DNA of 64,000 nucleotides. Origin: an uncultured Alphaproteobacteria bacterium (GTDB lineage: Bacteria > Pseudomonadota > Alphaproteobacteria > UBA11222). A program made the translations under genes and the position numbers. Every line of letters starts with the position of its first letter. Within the stretch, counting starts at the first letter, position 1. Location: assembly GCA_947258435.1 (NCBI GenBank), contig CAMYID010000003.1, positions 1 to 64,000 on the forward strand, in the 5' to 3' direction. Below are positions 1-10,581 of the stretch, in pieces. The notes beneath the pieces are model-generated. The model was not told the origin of the DNA, ran no database searches, and worked only from the letters and a program-made list of their open reading frames with translations.

Positions 1-839
1 ATCGCGCCGCGACCACTATCGCAGGTGCGGCGCTGGGCGCCATGCGCACGCCGGGCAGCCTGCCCCCGCAGCGATCGCGCGGACATGGCAGCGGCTTTGC
101 AGGCGCGGGCGCATTTGGCGCCGCACAGGCCTTCCAGGCACCGGCCGATCAGGGACTGCCGGGCCTGCAGGAGCCAAGTGCCGCTTTCGCGCGCCCGGCG
201 GAGGAACGGGCCGCGCCGGCGGACCGGGCCGCAGACAACCCCGCATCCCCCGACACAGACTTTCCGCTTGGCGTCGCGCGCGGCCAGTTGCATGAAACCT
301 ATATCGTCAGTCAGACGAGGGACGGCATCGTCATCACCGATCAGCATGCCGCCCATGAACGGCTTGTCTATGAGCGGATGAAGAACCTGCTCGAGGCGGG
401 CGCGGTACCGCGGCAGGCGCTGTTGCTGCCCGAGGTGGTGGAGCTTGATCCCGATGCCATCGCACGGCTGAGCGAGCGCATAACAGAGCTTGCCGAACTT
501 GGGCTTGGACTTGAACCGTTCGGCCCGGGCGCGATTGTCGTGCGCGAGGTGCCGGCACTTCTGGGCACTGTCGATGTGCAGGGGCTGGTGCGCGATCTGG
601 CCGACGATCTGGCCGAATGGGAGTCGAGCCATGCGCTCAGGCAGCGGCTTGAGGAGGTATGTGCGTCCATGGCCTGCCATGGCAGTGTACGCGCGGGGCG
701 GCGGCTGACGGCGGAGGAAATGAATGCCCTCCTGCGGGAGATGGAGGCGACCCCCCATTCGGGACAATGCAATCATGGCCGCCCGACCTATGTCGAGCTG
801 AAACTGGCCGATATTGAGCGGCTGTTCGGCCGCCGCTAA
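1..839 (+). CDS. mutL: DNA mismatch repair protein MutL, C-terminal part (5' truncated by window edge)
   Basis: Frame is open to the window start; contains '[33 protein letters not shown]' and C-terminal '[43 protein letters not shown]', typical of the MutL dimerisation domain. Confidence 0.95.
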   Translation, partial: RAATTIAGAALGAMRTPGSLPPQRSRGHGSGFAGAGAFGAAQAFQAPADQGLPGLQEPSAAFARPAEERAAPADRAADNPASPDTDFPLGVARGQLHETYIVSQTRDGIVITDQHAAHERLVYERMKNLLEAGAVPRQALLLPEVVELDPDAIARLSERITELAELGLGLEPFGPGAIVVREVPALLGTVDVQGLVRDLADDLAEWESSHALRQRLEEVCASMACHGSVRAGRRLTAEEMNALLREMEATPHSGQCNHGRPTYVELKLADIERLFGRR

Positions 840-1399
840 CCGCTGAACAGGAGAAAGCGCAGCCGGGTCTGACCGTAATCGCGCATGTCATTGAGGGTGA
901 ACCCGTCGGGGAGCACAAAAGTCTCATCTGCCGCACATTCAAGGGCGATAACGGCGCCAGGCACAAGCCAGCCGCCCTGCCTTGCCGCGCACAATGCGGG
1001 GGCGGCAAGATCGCGCCCGTAAGGCGGATCCATCACCACAAGATCGAACGGCCCGCCCGCATTGCTTTCAAGTGGGCCGAGTTTCGTTGCATCGCGGCGA
1101 TAGATTTTGGTTCGCCCGGTTTCGTTCAGCGTTTCGATATTCTGCCGGATCGCAGCGCGCGCGGGGGCCGCCATCTCCACAAACAAGGCCCGCGCCGCGC
1201 CACGCGACAGGGCCTCAAGCCCGAGCGCGCCGCTGCCCGCGAACAGATCGAGCACCCGCGCCCCCTGCGGCAGTACAGACGTGCCATGGGCAAGGATATT
1301 GAACAAGGCTTCACGTACCCTGTCGGTTGTCGGGCGGGTTGTGTCGCCCCGGGGGGCGATGAGCGGCCGCCCGCGATGCGTACCCCCGACAATTCTCAC
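836..1399 (-). CDS. rsmD: 16S rRNA (guanine(966)-N(2))-methyltransferase RsmD
   Basis: N-terminus '[36 protein letters not shown]', SAM motif '[20 protein letters not shown]', catalytic 'MDPPYG'. Confidence 0.95.
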   Translation of the reverse strand: MRIVGGTHRGRPLIAPRGDTTRPTTDRVREALFNILAHGTSVLPQGARVLDLFAGSGALGLEALSRGAARALFVEMAAPARAAIRQNIETLNETGRTKIYRRDATKLGPLESNAGGPFDLVVMDPPYGRDLAAPALCAARQGGWLVPGAVIALECAADETFVLPDGFTLNDMRDYGQTRLRFLLFSG

Positions 1400-2430
1400 A
1401 GGCCACCACCACCTTTACGCGGGCCACGCCGTTGTTTCGGGTGCAGCCGGTTGCCGGGACGGCTTGTGCCACGGGCCGCTTTATCCCCGCCCGCCGCTTT
1501 CTTCACTGCCGGATTTTGGCCTGTCATGTTCTGGCCGGTCGCTTTCGGGGAGACGTTTTTTTTCGACCCGACCGGTTTTTTCGCCCCGGCCCGTTTTTTC
1601 GCCCTGCCCGGTTCCGGTTTGCGGGGTTTGCCGCCCGCGGGCGGCCGCGTCTTGCCCCGACCGATGGCCCAGCCATCGCGCCCGCCCTCACCAAGCTGAT
1701 CGGCCAGGATACGTGGCGGCACCTCGGCCACCGCACCTTCCTCAAGCTGGCCGAGCTGAAACGGCCCGTATGACAACCGGATCAGCCGGTTGACCCGCAA
1801 CCCAAGATGCGCGAGCACACGCCGCACCTCGCGATTCTTGCCCTCCGACAGGGTAACGGTGAGCCACGCATTATCCTTCTGCTGCCGGTCGATGCGCGCC
1901 CGGATCGCGCCATAGCGCACCCCCTCGATCTCGATTCCCGCCGACAAGGCATCGAGCGCCGCCGGATCGGGTTTACCGAACACCCGCGCGCGGTAGCGCC
2001 GCGCAAGCCCGGTGGCGGGCAATTCCAGCCGCCGCGCCAGTGCGCCGTCATTGGTCAGAAGCAACAACCCTTCGGAATTGATATCAAGCCGCCCGACACT
2101 GATGACCCGCGGCATATGCTCGGGCAGTGCATCGAAAACCGTGGGCCGTCCCTGCGGATCGCGGCTTGTCGTCACCTGGCCGCGCGGCTTGTAGTAGCGC
2201 CACAGCCGCGCCGGAGCCGGGGCGGGGATGGGTTTGTCATCGACCGTAATCCGGCTTTTGCCGGTTACATTGACCGCAGGACCAGTCAGTATCTGACCAT
2301 CGAGCCTGACCCGGCCTTCCGCAATCAGCCGCTCCGCCTCGCGCCGCGAGCAGACCCCCGCCCGCGCCAGATGCTTGGCAATCCGTTCCCCCGGCCGGGG
2401 GGAGGCAATATTTCGTTGTTGATCAGACAT
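1396..2430 (-). CDS. Pseudouridine synthase, RsuA/RluB family, with a long basic C-terminal tail
   Basis: S4 domain 'ERIAKHLARAGVCSRREAERLIAEGRVRLDG' and catalytic 'ISVGRLDINSEGLLLLTNDG'. Start set at the internal Met (MSDQQRN) of the longer ORF. Confidence 0.9.
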   Translation of the reverse strand: MSDQQRNIASPRPGERIAKHLARAGVCSRREAERLIAEGRVRLDGQILTGPAVNVTGKSRITVDDKPIPAPAPARLWRYYKPRGQVTTSRDPQGRPTVFDALPEHMPRVISVGRLDINSEGLLLLTNDGALARRLELPATGLARRYRARVFGKPDPAALDALSAGIEIEGVRYGAIRARIDRQQKDNAWLTVTLSEGKNREVRRVLAHLGLRVNRLIRLSYGPFQLGQLEEGAVAEVPPRILADQLGEGGRDGWAIGRGKTRPPAGGKPRKPEPGRAKKRAGAKKPVGSKKNVSPKATGQNMTGQNPAVKKAAGGDKAARGTSRPGNRLHPKQRRGPRKGGGGL

Positions 2431-2503
2431 AGCTGCTATGTAGCAACCTGCCTGCGATTTGACGAGCCTTGACGACATAGTAACAGCAGCGCATCTTCCC
2501 TCC

Positions 2504-2971
2504 ATGCCAGTTTCGGACAGCTATATCAGCCGGTTCATGGCCCCTGCCCTGGAGCAGGCGGAGGCCGCAGCACAGCTGGGCGAGGTACCGGTCGGGGCAG
2601 TGCTGGTCGATCCCAGATCGGGCGAGATTGTCGCGGCGGCGCATAACCGGGACCGGGCGCTGTGTGATCCGACCGCCCATGCGGAGATGCTTGTGATCCG
2701 GGCGGCCAGCACGGCGCGGCAAAGCCAGCGGCTTGGCGGGCTTGATCTTTTCGTGACGCTGGAGCCCTGTGCGATGTGCGCGGCGGCGATTTCGTTTGCG
2801 CGTATCCGCAGGCTTTATTACGGCGCGACCGACCTGAAGGGCGGCGCGGTGGATAGCGGGGGACGCTTTTTCGGTCAGCCCAGCTGCCACCATGCCCCGG
2901 AAGTCTATGGCGGTATCGCAGATGTCGCCTCCACCCGGCTTTTGCGTGATTTCTTCGCGGCAAGGCGCTAG
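2504..2971 (+). CDS. tadA: tRNA-specific adenosine deaminase TadA
   Basis: Deaminase zinc motifs 'HAEM' and 'PCAMC' in 'FVTLEPCAMCAAAISFARIRRLYYGATDLKGGAVDSG'. Start at MPVSDSY. Confidence 0.93.
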   Translation: MPVSDSYISRFMAPALEQAEAAAQLGEVPVGAVLVDPRSGEIVAAAHNRDRALCDPTAHAEMLVIRAASTARQSQRLGGLDLFVTLEPCAMCAAAISFARIRRLYYGATDLKGGAVDSGGRFFGQPSCHHAPEVYGGIADVASTRLLRDFFAARR

Positions 2972-3076
2972 AGTTCGCTCATTGCAATTTCACGATAATG
3001 ATGCGGATGCCGGTCATGCCCTTATCCGCATCGCGGCGGCGGACATTCGCGCACCGCACAGCAGGGAGGCAGCACC

Positions 3077-4315
3077 GTGGATTTCGAACATAATGAACGT
3101 ACAAAGGAACTGATCGCGCGGGTCGAAAAGTTCATGGATGATTACATCTATCCGAACGAGAAAACCTTCGCCGAGCAGCAGGCCGCATTCGGCACAGATC
3201 GCTGGCAGGTGCCCGCGATCCTTGACGAGCTGAAGGCCAAGGCCCGCGAACAGGGGCTGTGGAATATGTTCCTGCCCGACAGCGAGCTTGGTTTCGGGCT
3301 GTCCAATCTGGAATATGCGCCGCTATGCGAGATCATGGGACGGGTCAGCTTTGCCTCGGAAGTATTCAACTGCTCCGCCCCCGATACCGGCAATATGGAA
3401 GTGCTTGAGCGTTATGGCGCGGACTGGATGAAGGAAAAATATCTCAAGCCGCTGCTGGCGGGTGAGATCCGCTCGGTCTTCTGCATGACAGAACCCGCCG
3501 TCGCCTCGTCGGATGCGACCAATATTCAGACGGAAATCCGTCGCGAAGGCGATGAATATGTCATCAACGGCACGAAATGGTGGTCATCCGGCGCGCTCGA
3601 TCCGCGCTGCAAACTGCTCATCGTGATGGGCAAGACAAATCCGGACTCAAACCGCCATACCCAGCAGTCGCAGGTCATCGTCGAACCCGACATGCCCGGC
3701 GTCACCATCAAGCGCAACCTGCCGGTCTTCGGATTTGACGATGCGCCGCACGGCCACGCGGAAATCGAATTCAAGGATGTGCGCGTGCCGGTCGAACATG
3801 TGATTCTGGGCGAAGGCCGCGGTTTCGAGATTGCGCAGGGCCGGCTTGGCCCGGGCCGTATCCACCATTGCATGCGCACCATCGGGGTGGCCGAGCGCGC
3901 CCTTGAGAAAATGTGCGAACGGCTGCTGACGCGTGAGGCGTTCGGCAAGAAAATCTCGGAACATTCCGTATGGGAACAACGGGTCGCCGAAGCGCGCACC
4001 AATATCGAGATGTGCCGCCTGCTGGTGCTCAAGGCCGCCGATATGATGGACAAGGTCGGCAACAAGATCGCCCGGACCGAGATTGCCATGATCAAGGTTG
4101 CCGCGCCACGCATGGCGCTGAAGATCATCGACGATGCGATCCAGGCCTTTGGTGCCTGCGGCGTGACGACCGATTCGGGGCTGGCGCGCTCTTACGCCAG
4201 CATGCGCACCCTGCGTCTTGCCGACGGGCCGGACGAGGTGCATAACCGCACCATTGCACGGCTTGAATATGGCAAGACCGGCGCGCGCATGCATGCGCGC
4301 GAAGCTGCGCAATAG
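3077..4315 (+). CDS. Acyl-CoA dehydrogenase family protein
   Basis: 412 aa; '[39 protein letters not shown]' and C-terminal '[42 protein letters not shown]'. Confidence 0.93.
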   Translation: MDFEHNERTKELIARVEKFMDDYIYPNEKTFAEQQAAFGTDRWQVPAILDELKAKAREQGLWNMFLPDSELGFGLSNLEYAPLCEIMGRVSFASEVFNCSAPDTGNMEVLERYGADWMKEKYLKPLLAGEIRSVFCMTEPAVASSDATNIQTEIRREGDEYVINGTKWWSSGALDPRCKLLIVMGKTNPDSNRHTQQSQVIVEPDMPGVTIKRNLPVFGFDDAPHGHAEIEFKDVRVPVEHVILGEGRGFEIAQGRLGPGRIHHCMRTIGVAERALEKMCERLLTREAFGKKISEHSVWEQRVAEARTNIEMCRLLVLKAADMMDKVGNKIARTEIAMIKVAAPRMALKIIDDAIQAFGACGVTTDSGLARSYASMRTLRLADGPDEVHNRTIARLEYGKTGARMHAREAAQ

Positions 4316-4433
4316 GCGCAGCACCCGCCGCATATCTGCCCGCGCGTCGCCGATCATGTGGCGCGCGGTTTAACCCCTGTCCGGCGGGAGCGCCCGACCC
4401 GGCGGAGCTTCCGCGCATCCGGCCGAAACGGTA

Positions 4434-5564
4434 ATGCGAATGCTGAACGTTGATGTCGCCCACAAGATGGAGGCATTCAGCCTCGATGCCCGCTTCACCT
4501 GCAAGAGCGGCGAGGTGACCGCCCTGTTCGGCCCCTCAGGCGCGGGCAAGACCAGCCTGATCAATATGATCGCCGGGCTGATCCGCCCGCAGCGCGGCCA
4601 TATTACCATCGATGGCGATGTGCTGTGCGATACCGAACAGAATATCCACCTGCCGCCCCATCGCCGGCAGGCGGGCTATGTATTTCAGGAAAGCCGGCTG
4701 TTTCCCCACTATACGGTGGCGGGCAATCTGAGCTACGGGCACAGCCGCAAAGGGGATGCGCCGCCGCTTGCCGGCTTTGACGATGTCGTCTCGGTGCTTA
4801 ATCTGGGGGGGCTGCTCAAGCGCCGGCCCGCGACCCTGTCGGGCGGGGAGCGGCAGCGGGTCGCGATCGGACGCGCGCTTTTGTCCAATCCGCGTTTTCT
4901 GCTCATGGACGAACCGCTTGCCTCGCTCGATCTGGCGCGCAAGGCGGAGATCATGCCGCTGATCGAACAGATCCGCAGCCTGTGCCGCATCCCGATCCTT
5001 TATGTCAGCCATGCGGTGGACGAGATTTTGCGGCTTGCCGACCGGATGGTGCTGGTCGAACAGGGGCTTGTCAGCGCGACCGGCACGGTTGAGGAGGTTT
5101 TCAGCCGCCTCGATCTGCGCCAGACGGTCGGGCAGGAAGATGCCGGGGCGGTGCTGCGCGTCCGGGTGGCCGCCCATGACGCCGCTTTCGCCCTGACCGA
5201 ACTCGGCTTTGCGGGGGGGCGGCTGTTCGTGCCGCAAATCGACGCGCCCCCGGGCAGCGAATTACGGGTGCGGATACTGGCCCGCGACGTCGCCCTGTCA
5301 CTCAGCGCGCCCGACGATGCAAGCATGCTGAATATCCTGCCCGCCACGATCACCCAGATCAGCGCCCCGCACGGCCCCTATGTGGAAATCGGGCTGGATG
5401 CGGGGGCACCGCTGATTGCGCGGCTGACGCGCAAGTCGCAGACCCGGCTTGGACTTGTACCGGGCAAACAGGTCTTTGCGCTGATCAAGGCGGTGTCGAT
5501 CAGCCGGCAGAATCTCGGCGGCCGGCTCACCGGAACCCGACAAGCAAGGCCAAACCGTACATGA
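4434..5564 (+). CDS. modC: Molybdenum ABC transporter ATP-binding protein ModC
   Basis: Walker A 'GPSGAGKTS', signature 'LSGGERQRVAIGRALL', Walker B 'LLMDEPLASLD', C-terminal TOBE/Mop-like region. Confidence 0.85.
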   Translation: MRMLNVDVAHKMEAFSLDARFTCKSGEVTALFGPSGAGKTSLINMIAGLIRPQRGHITIDGDVLCDTEQNIHLPPHRRQAGYVFQESRLFPHYTVAGNLSYGHSRKGDAPPLAGFDDVVSVLNLGGLLKRRPATLSGGERQRVAIGRALLSNPRFLLMDEPLASLDLARKAEIMPLIEQIRSLCRIPILYVSHAVDEILRLADRMVLVEQGLVSATGTVEEVFSRLDLRQTVGQEDAGAVLRVRVAAHDAAFALTELGFAGGRLFVPQIDAPPGSELRVRILARDVALSLSAPDDASMLNILPATITQISAPHGPYVEIGLDAGAPLIARLTRKSQTRLGLVPGKQVFALIKAVSISRQNLGGRLTGTRQARPNRT

Positions 5565-5589
5565 GCAAGGACAGCTAACAGGAAACGCT

Positions 5590-6063
5590 ATGCAGCAGGA
5601 CGTCCCGACCCGCCAATCGATGGTGAAGTTCGACGATTATGAGGGCCCCGACAACCCGCCCGAGGGCTGGCGGCTGTATCGCTCCTCAAGCCCGTTCACC
5701 CAGCAGGTGGGGCGCATGTATCAGCATTGGGACAAGGAAGCGAAAATCTTCCGGCGCGGCTTCCGTATCCGCAAGGCCCATTGCAATACCCGCGGCAAGG
5801 TGCATGGCGGCATGCTGATGACCTTCATCGACAGCGTGATGGGCATGACCCTGTGGCTGTCGGAGGAACGCCAGGGCGTCACCGCCCAGATGAATACCGA
5901 ATTTCTGTCGAATGCGGATCCGGGCGACTGGATCGAGGCGGAAGCGCAGGTGGATCGCTGTACCAGGACCGTGGCCTTCCTCAAGATCCGCGTCCGGGCG
6001 GGGGACAGGCTGGTGCTCACCGCATCGGGTATTTTTTCCCTGCGCGAGCGTAAAGAGAAATAG
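5590..6063 (+). CDS. PaaI-family hotdog-fold thioesterase
   Basis: 'NTRGKVHGGMLMTFIDSVMGMTLWL' matches the hotdog HGG(x)xxxxxD motif. Confidence 0.85.
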   Translation: MQQDVPTRQSMVKFDDYEGPDNPPEGWRLYRSSSPFTQQVGRMYQHWDKEAKIFRRGFRIRKAHCNTRGKVHGGMLMTFIDSVMGMTLWLSEERQGVTAQMNTEFLSNADPGDWIEAEAQVDRCTRTVAFLKIRVRAGDRLVLTASGIFSLRERKEK

Positions 6064-6069
6064 CCCCGG

Positions 6070-6675
6070 TCAGGGCAGGAAGCTGCGTTCCCTGGTCTGA
6101 CCGAAATAGTCCATGGCGATTTCGGTCATCCGTACCAGAGTGCGTGCGGGATCCTGCGCCCCGCGCGGCGCATTGATATTCGCGGTCCAGATCGGCGGTT
6201 CGCCCTTGCGGAACAGGACCAGCCGCAGCCCCAGCCGCGGCAGCGCCTGCTTGCCCTGTTTGGAACGCAGCAGCACATCGACCTCGACTTCCGACCGGCT
6301 GGCGGACCCGCCGCGGCCCGAGACCACCACATCACGCCCCTGTCGACCGCCCAGCCCATCGGGCGAATCATTAATATGGAAGCGCAGGAACAAATTGCTG
6401 TCACCGCTCACCACATATCCCTGCGCGCCGAGGCTGCGGACAAGCACTGCCGCCACCTTGTCGGCGCGTTCCCCGATATCGGTCGCCTCGACCTTGATCG
6501 CCGCACCAGGCTGCACGGTGGCATTGGCCCAGGCCTGCAACTGCCATTGTGCGTTGTCTTTCTCGGTATCCTGCGCCGCCGCCAGCGCCGGCCAGAGCAA
6601 TAACAGGATCGCAGCGCATACTGCCCGCCCGCCCCTCAGCCCCCGGACGCCCGTCGATCCCGGTCTGGCATGCAT
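6070..6675 (-). CDS. Secreted hypothetical protein
   Basis: Predicted signal peptide 'GRAVCAAILLLLWPALAAAQ'; no family recognised by eye. Start chosen at MHARPG. Confidence 0.6.
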   Translation of the reverse strand: MHARPGSTGVRGLRGGRAVCAAILLLLWPALAAAQDTEKDNAQWQLQAWANATVQPGAAIKVEATDIGERADKVAAVLVRSLGAQGYVVSGDSNLFLRFHINDSPDGLGGRQGRDVVVSGRGGSASRSEVEVDVLLRSKQGKQALPRLGLRLVLFRKGEPPIWTANINAPRGAQDPARTLVRMTEIAMDYFGQTRERSFLP

Positions 6676-6768
6676 GTCCCTCAACCTCTTCAAGAATTGA
6701 ACCGATTCCCAGCTTAGCGCCGTTACGCCGGAACAGCAAAGCCCGGCGACACACTCGCCCACCCTGTC

Positions 6769-9462
6769 CTAACCTGTCGACGACGGGTTCAGTTCCGCCA
6801 CCGCACGGCGCAACCCGTCGGCGATCCGGGCGGCCTCGCTCTCGCCCTCGCCCGCAGCGGCAAGTTCGGCGGCCCGGCGCGGTGCGCCGACATGCACGCC
6901 GAGCGGAACAAGACGCGGCCAAAAACGCCCTGGCGGCAGGGCGGCGAAGCTGCCTGCGATCCAGACCGGCACAACCGGCACATCATGCTGCGACAACAGC
7001 GCGCCGATTCCGGGCTGGAACCGCCCAAGCGCCCCGCTTTGCGAACGCCGCCCCTCGGGAAACCAGACGATATGCCGCCGCGCCTCAAGCAGCACACCGG
7101 CCTGCCGCACCGCCTGCGCGGCCCCTCTGTCGGGATCGACCGGTGCGACCTGCGCAAGCCGGGCAAGCAATCGGCGCACGGGTCCGGCGAACATGAACCC
7201 CGCCCAGGCCAGCCAGCAGGTTTGCCGCAACCGCTGCCAGCCAAGTGCCGCCGCAAGCACCATCGGATCAAGATAACTCATATGGTTGGCGGCATAGATA
7301 ACCGGGCCGGCACGCGGCAAATGCGCCACCCCATGCACCTTCAGGCGAAAGCAAAGCCGCATCAACAGCATATCGAGGAGATAGAGAAACCAGGCAGCCG
7401 CCCGTCCCAATATACCAGGAGGGTCGGGGGGGCCGGGGGGTACGGTCGGTGAAGGGGCGTCCGGGAGATCTTCTTCCGCCGGTTCCGCCCGCGCCGCAGC
7501 GTTGACCGCGCGCAGCAGATCACGCAGGCTCACCACCGCGGCAATGTCGGCTTCGTTGAGCCGGATATGGCAGCGTTCCTCGATTTCCATGGTCAGGCCG
7601 CTCCAGCCGAGCGAATCGAGATCGAGATCGAATTGCGGGCTCATATCAGGGTGCAGCGGCCGATCCCGGTAACGCGCCTCAAGCAGCTCCCAGACCGCGG
7701 CTGCCGGTCCGCTGGCAAGCAACGCCCGATCCGCCGCGTCAAGTGGCGCGCGCGCCGCGGCCTCCGCCTGCCCGCCCTTTTCCGCTTCATGCCCGCCCTT
7801 TTCAGCTTGGTGATAGAGGGCGGGCAAGAGATGGCGCTTCAGTTTGCCCAGACGGGTCCGCGGCAAATCCAGCCGCACCAACCGGAAATCCCGCAATCGA
7901 CGATAGGGCGGCAGAGCGTGACCGGCATCCGCCACCGCGTCGCGCAACAATGTGCGCGCCTGCAAGGTACCCCGCGCACGCAGCGCACGGTCGTCGGGAA
8001 CGACAAGACCGCACAGCGCCCCCTCCTGTTCGAAAACCGCCACGTCGGCGATCAGGGGATGGGCGCGATAGGCATCCTCAAGCGCTTCGGGCGCGATGTT
8101 CTTGCCATCGGACAGGACGATCATCTCCTTTATCCGCCCGACAAGATGCAGATAGCCGCCGCGGTCAATGAAACCGCGATCGCCGGTTCGGAACCAGCCA
8201 TCTTCAGTGAAAGCGGCGCGGGTCTCCTCGGCCAGGTTGCGATAGCCTGAAAAGACGCTGGGGCCGCGCGCCTGAACCTCGCCATGGCCTGCCGCATCGG
8301 CATCCGCAATCCTGAGCCTTACGCCGGCCAGCGGCAGACCGGCACTGTCGAGATTGACGGAGCCCGGGCGGTTGAAGGTCAGGATCGGCGCAGTCTCGGT
8401 CAGTCCATAGCCGCTCAGGAGCTCCCAACCCAGCCCGACAAGCCGATCGGCGACATCCCGGTCAAGATGCGCGCCGCCGCAGGCCAAGCGCACAAGTTCG
8501 GGCGCGAAACGGCGATGCAGGGGTGCAAATAAATGCCGACCGATGCGCATACCCGTCAGTCGGAAAACCCAGACCGACAGCGCGAGCAGCAAGGCGAAGG
8601 AGCGGCGGGCAACCAAACCGCCAGCGCCAAACCGGCCCGCAATCCCCTCAAGCAGCGCATTGTAAAGGCCGGGCACGCCGATCAGCACGGTGACATGCGC
8701 CCGCCGCAACGCCTGCGCAAGCGCCGGTCCGCCGACGCCGGCGGGGAAGACCAGTGTTGCGCCCGCCGACAGGCTGCCAAGCAGCCCGACGGTAAACGGA
8801 TAGGCATGATGCACAGGCAACGGCACAAGCGCCACTGCCGCCGCCGACAAAAGCCCCGCCTCGCCCAAGCCGTTAATATTGGCGATAAAATTGCGGTGCG
8901 TCAGGGGCACCGCCTTGGGTGTTCCTGTTGTCCCCGACGTATAAAGCCAGGCGGCCACCGCATCGGGATCGGGGTGCGGGGGATCAAGCGGCTGTTCCGC
9001 GCACCAGTCCTGCCAACCCGCAACACCCGCACGCGCACCGCTCAACAGACAACAAGCAATCTCGCCGGGCATCGCCCCGATCCAGCCCAGATGCCGGTCA
9101 GCAATCAGGGCATGACACGCGCCGCTATCGGCGGCCAGCCGGCGCAGCTCATCGGCGGGCGCCCCGTCATCGAGCGGCACCGCCACACCCCCCGCGCACT
9201 GCACCGCGAAATAACCGATAACCCATTGCGGTATGTTGGGGGCAACGATCAGCACCGGTGTACCGGATCCGACCCCGCGCGCGACAAGCCCGCGCGCCAG
9301 CCGCCCGATATCGCCTGCCAGCTCAGCATAACTCACCCGGTTGCAGGCATCTTCCGGGCCAAATGCAATCAATGCGGATCTGTCGCCGCGCGCCGCGAAG
9401 GATGCAACCAGATCCGGCAGACTGGTATAATCTTCCCCTGTCACTGGCCACCTCCCTGTCAC
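6769..9462 (-). CDS. Three-domain fusion: AMP-dependent acyl-CoA/acyl-ACP synthetase, acyl carrier domain, PlsC-type acyltransferase
   Basis: 897 aa; AMP-binding 'AWLYTSGTTGTPKAVPLTHRN', carrier-type 'FDLDLDSLGWSGLTMEIEERCHI', PlsC 'YAANHMSYLDP' and 'WFPEGRRSQSG'. Confidence 0.85.
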   Translation of the reverse strand: MTGRWPVTGEDYTSLPDLVASFAARGDRSALIAFGPEDACNRVSYAELAGDIGRLARGLVARGVGSGTPVLIVAPNIPQWVIGYFAVQCAGGVAVPLDDGAPADELRRLAADSGACHALIADRHLGWIGAMPGEIACCLLSGARAGVAGWQDWCAEQPLDPPHPDPDAVAAWLYTSGTTGTPKAVPLTHRNFIANINGLGEAGLLSAAAVALVPLPVHHAYPFTVGLLGSLSAGATLVFPAGVGGPALAQALRRAHVTVLIGVPGLYNALLEGIAGRFGAGGLVARRSFALLLALSVWVFRLTGMRIGRHLFAPLHRRFAPELVRLACGGAHLDRDVADRLVGLGWELLSGYGLTETAPILTFNRPGSVNLDSAGLPLAGVRLRIADADAAGHGEVQARGPSVFSGYRNLAEETRAAFTEDGWFRTGDRGFIDRGGYLHLVGRIKEMIVLSDGKNIAPEALEDAYRAHPLIADVAVFEQEGALCGLVVPDDRALRARGTLQARTLLRDAVADAGHALPPYRRLRDFRLVRLDLPRTRLGKLKRHLLPALYHQAEKGGHEAEKGGQAEAAARAPLDAADRALLASGPAAAVWELLEARYRDRPLHPDMSPQFDLDLDSLGWSGLTMEIEERCHIRLNEADIAAVVSLRDLLRAVNAAARAEPAEEDLPDAPSPTVPPGPPDPPGILGRAAAWFLYLLDMLLMRLCFRLKVHGVAHLPRAGPVIYAANHMSYLDPMVLAAALGWQRLRQTCWLAWAGFMFAGPVRRLLARLAQVAPVDPDRGAAQAVRQAGVLLEARRHIVWFPEGRRSQSGALGRFQPGIGALLSQHDVPVVPVWIAGSFAALPPGRFWPRLVPLGVHVGAPRRAAELAAAGEGESEAARIADGLRRAVAELNPSSTG

Positions 9463-9611
9463 TGATCACTCCGGGGCCATTACGCGATTGATCGCCCAGT
9501 CTGGGGCAAAGCCGGCGCACAGACAACCGATGCGCGGCCTGCCGATTCACGGGGCGGGCTGGGGCAGTCTGCGAGGCAGGCAGGGGGGGGCAGGCAGTGG
9601 ACGGGCGGCGG

Positions 9612-10409
9612 CTATTCCCCCCTGAATTCGGGTTTGCGCTTTTCGTTGAAGGCGCGCACGCCCTCGCGCCGGTCCTGCGACACATAGACCCGGTCATAGG
9701 CATCAAGCTCTTGCATCAGACCGGTTTTGAGATCGGACTGAATGCCGAAATTCACCGCCTTCTTGACCTGCCGGATCGATAGCGGCGCATTGCCGCAGAT
9801 CGCCGTCGCCGTGGCAAGCGCATCGGGCAACAGGGCGTCAGCAGCGCAGACCCGGTTGACGATCCCCCATTCAAGCGCCTCGGCCGCGCTGAACGGCCGG
9901 GCGGTCATGAGGATTTCCTTGGCGCGCGGCGTACCGGCCACCCGCGGCAGATTCTGGGTGCCGCCACAGCCGGGAATAATGCCAAGGCTCGTCTCGGTCA
10001 GGGCGAAACGCGCACCCTGCGCGGCATAGGCGAAATCGCAGGCCAGCGCGATCTCGCAACCGCCGCCAAAGGCAGCGCCATTGACCGCGGCGATCACCGG
10101 CAGCGGGCAATCCATGATACCGTAAACCGCCTGCTCGAAGATCACATGCTGGGCGCGCCACTGCCGGTCGGTCATGCCGTCGCGCTCTTTCAGATCGCCG
10201 CCGGCGCAGAACGCCTTGCTGCCGGTGCCGGTAATCACCACACAGCGCACATCCCCGGCATCCTGGTTCAGCCCGTCCTGAAAGACATCGCGCAGATCGA
10301 GGCCCATCTGCGTATTAAGCGCATTGCGTGCATCGGGGCGGTTCAGCCCGATCTGCAAAAGACCCGCTGCGGGCCGCGTCAATTCCAGTGTTTCGTACCG
10401 ATCCTGCAT
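9612..10409 (-). CDS. Enoyl-CoA hydratase/isomerase family protein
   Basis: 'FCAGGDLKE', '[54 protein letters not shown]'. Confidence 0.93.
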   Translation of the reverse strand: MQDRYETLELTRPAAGLLQIGLNRPDARNALNTQMGLDLRDVFQDGLNQDAGDVRCVVITGTGSKAFCAGGDLKERDGMTDRQWRAQHVIFEQAVYGIMDCPLPVIAAVNGAAFGGGCEIALACDFAYAAQGARFALTETSLGIIPGCGGTQNLPRVAGTPRAKEILMTARPFSAAEALEWGIVNRVCAADALLPDALATATAICGNAPLSIRQVKKAVNFGIQSDLKTGLMQELDAYDRVYVSQDRREGVRAFNEKRKPEFRGE

Positions 10410-10581
10410 CAGTTTCTGCCTTCCTGCTGTCCATCTGGCTGTTCGCCGCTTTTACGCGGATAAAATAGGCGGCAAAAGGGAAAAGGATGCGAATTTTAAC
10501 TGCGCGGCCGCGCAAAAAGCTCTATGGTGCCTCAAATCTAGTGATTTCAGCGCAACCAACACATTTGCAGGGAGAAATAAC

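Noticed and set aside
1396-1793. Overlapping plus-strand ORFs (e.g. 1107..1793, 1286..1699) over the pseudouridine synthase tail
   Set aside because: They are antisense shadows of rsmD and the GC-rich Lys/Pro tail of the pseudouridine synthase, with no family signal.
7567-9465. Long plus-strand ORFs antisense to the AMP-ligase fusion (7567..8250, 8533..9465)
   Set aside because: High-GC antisense frames; the minus-strand frame carries all the recognisable domain motifs.
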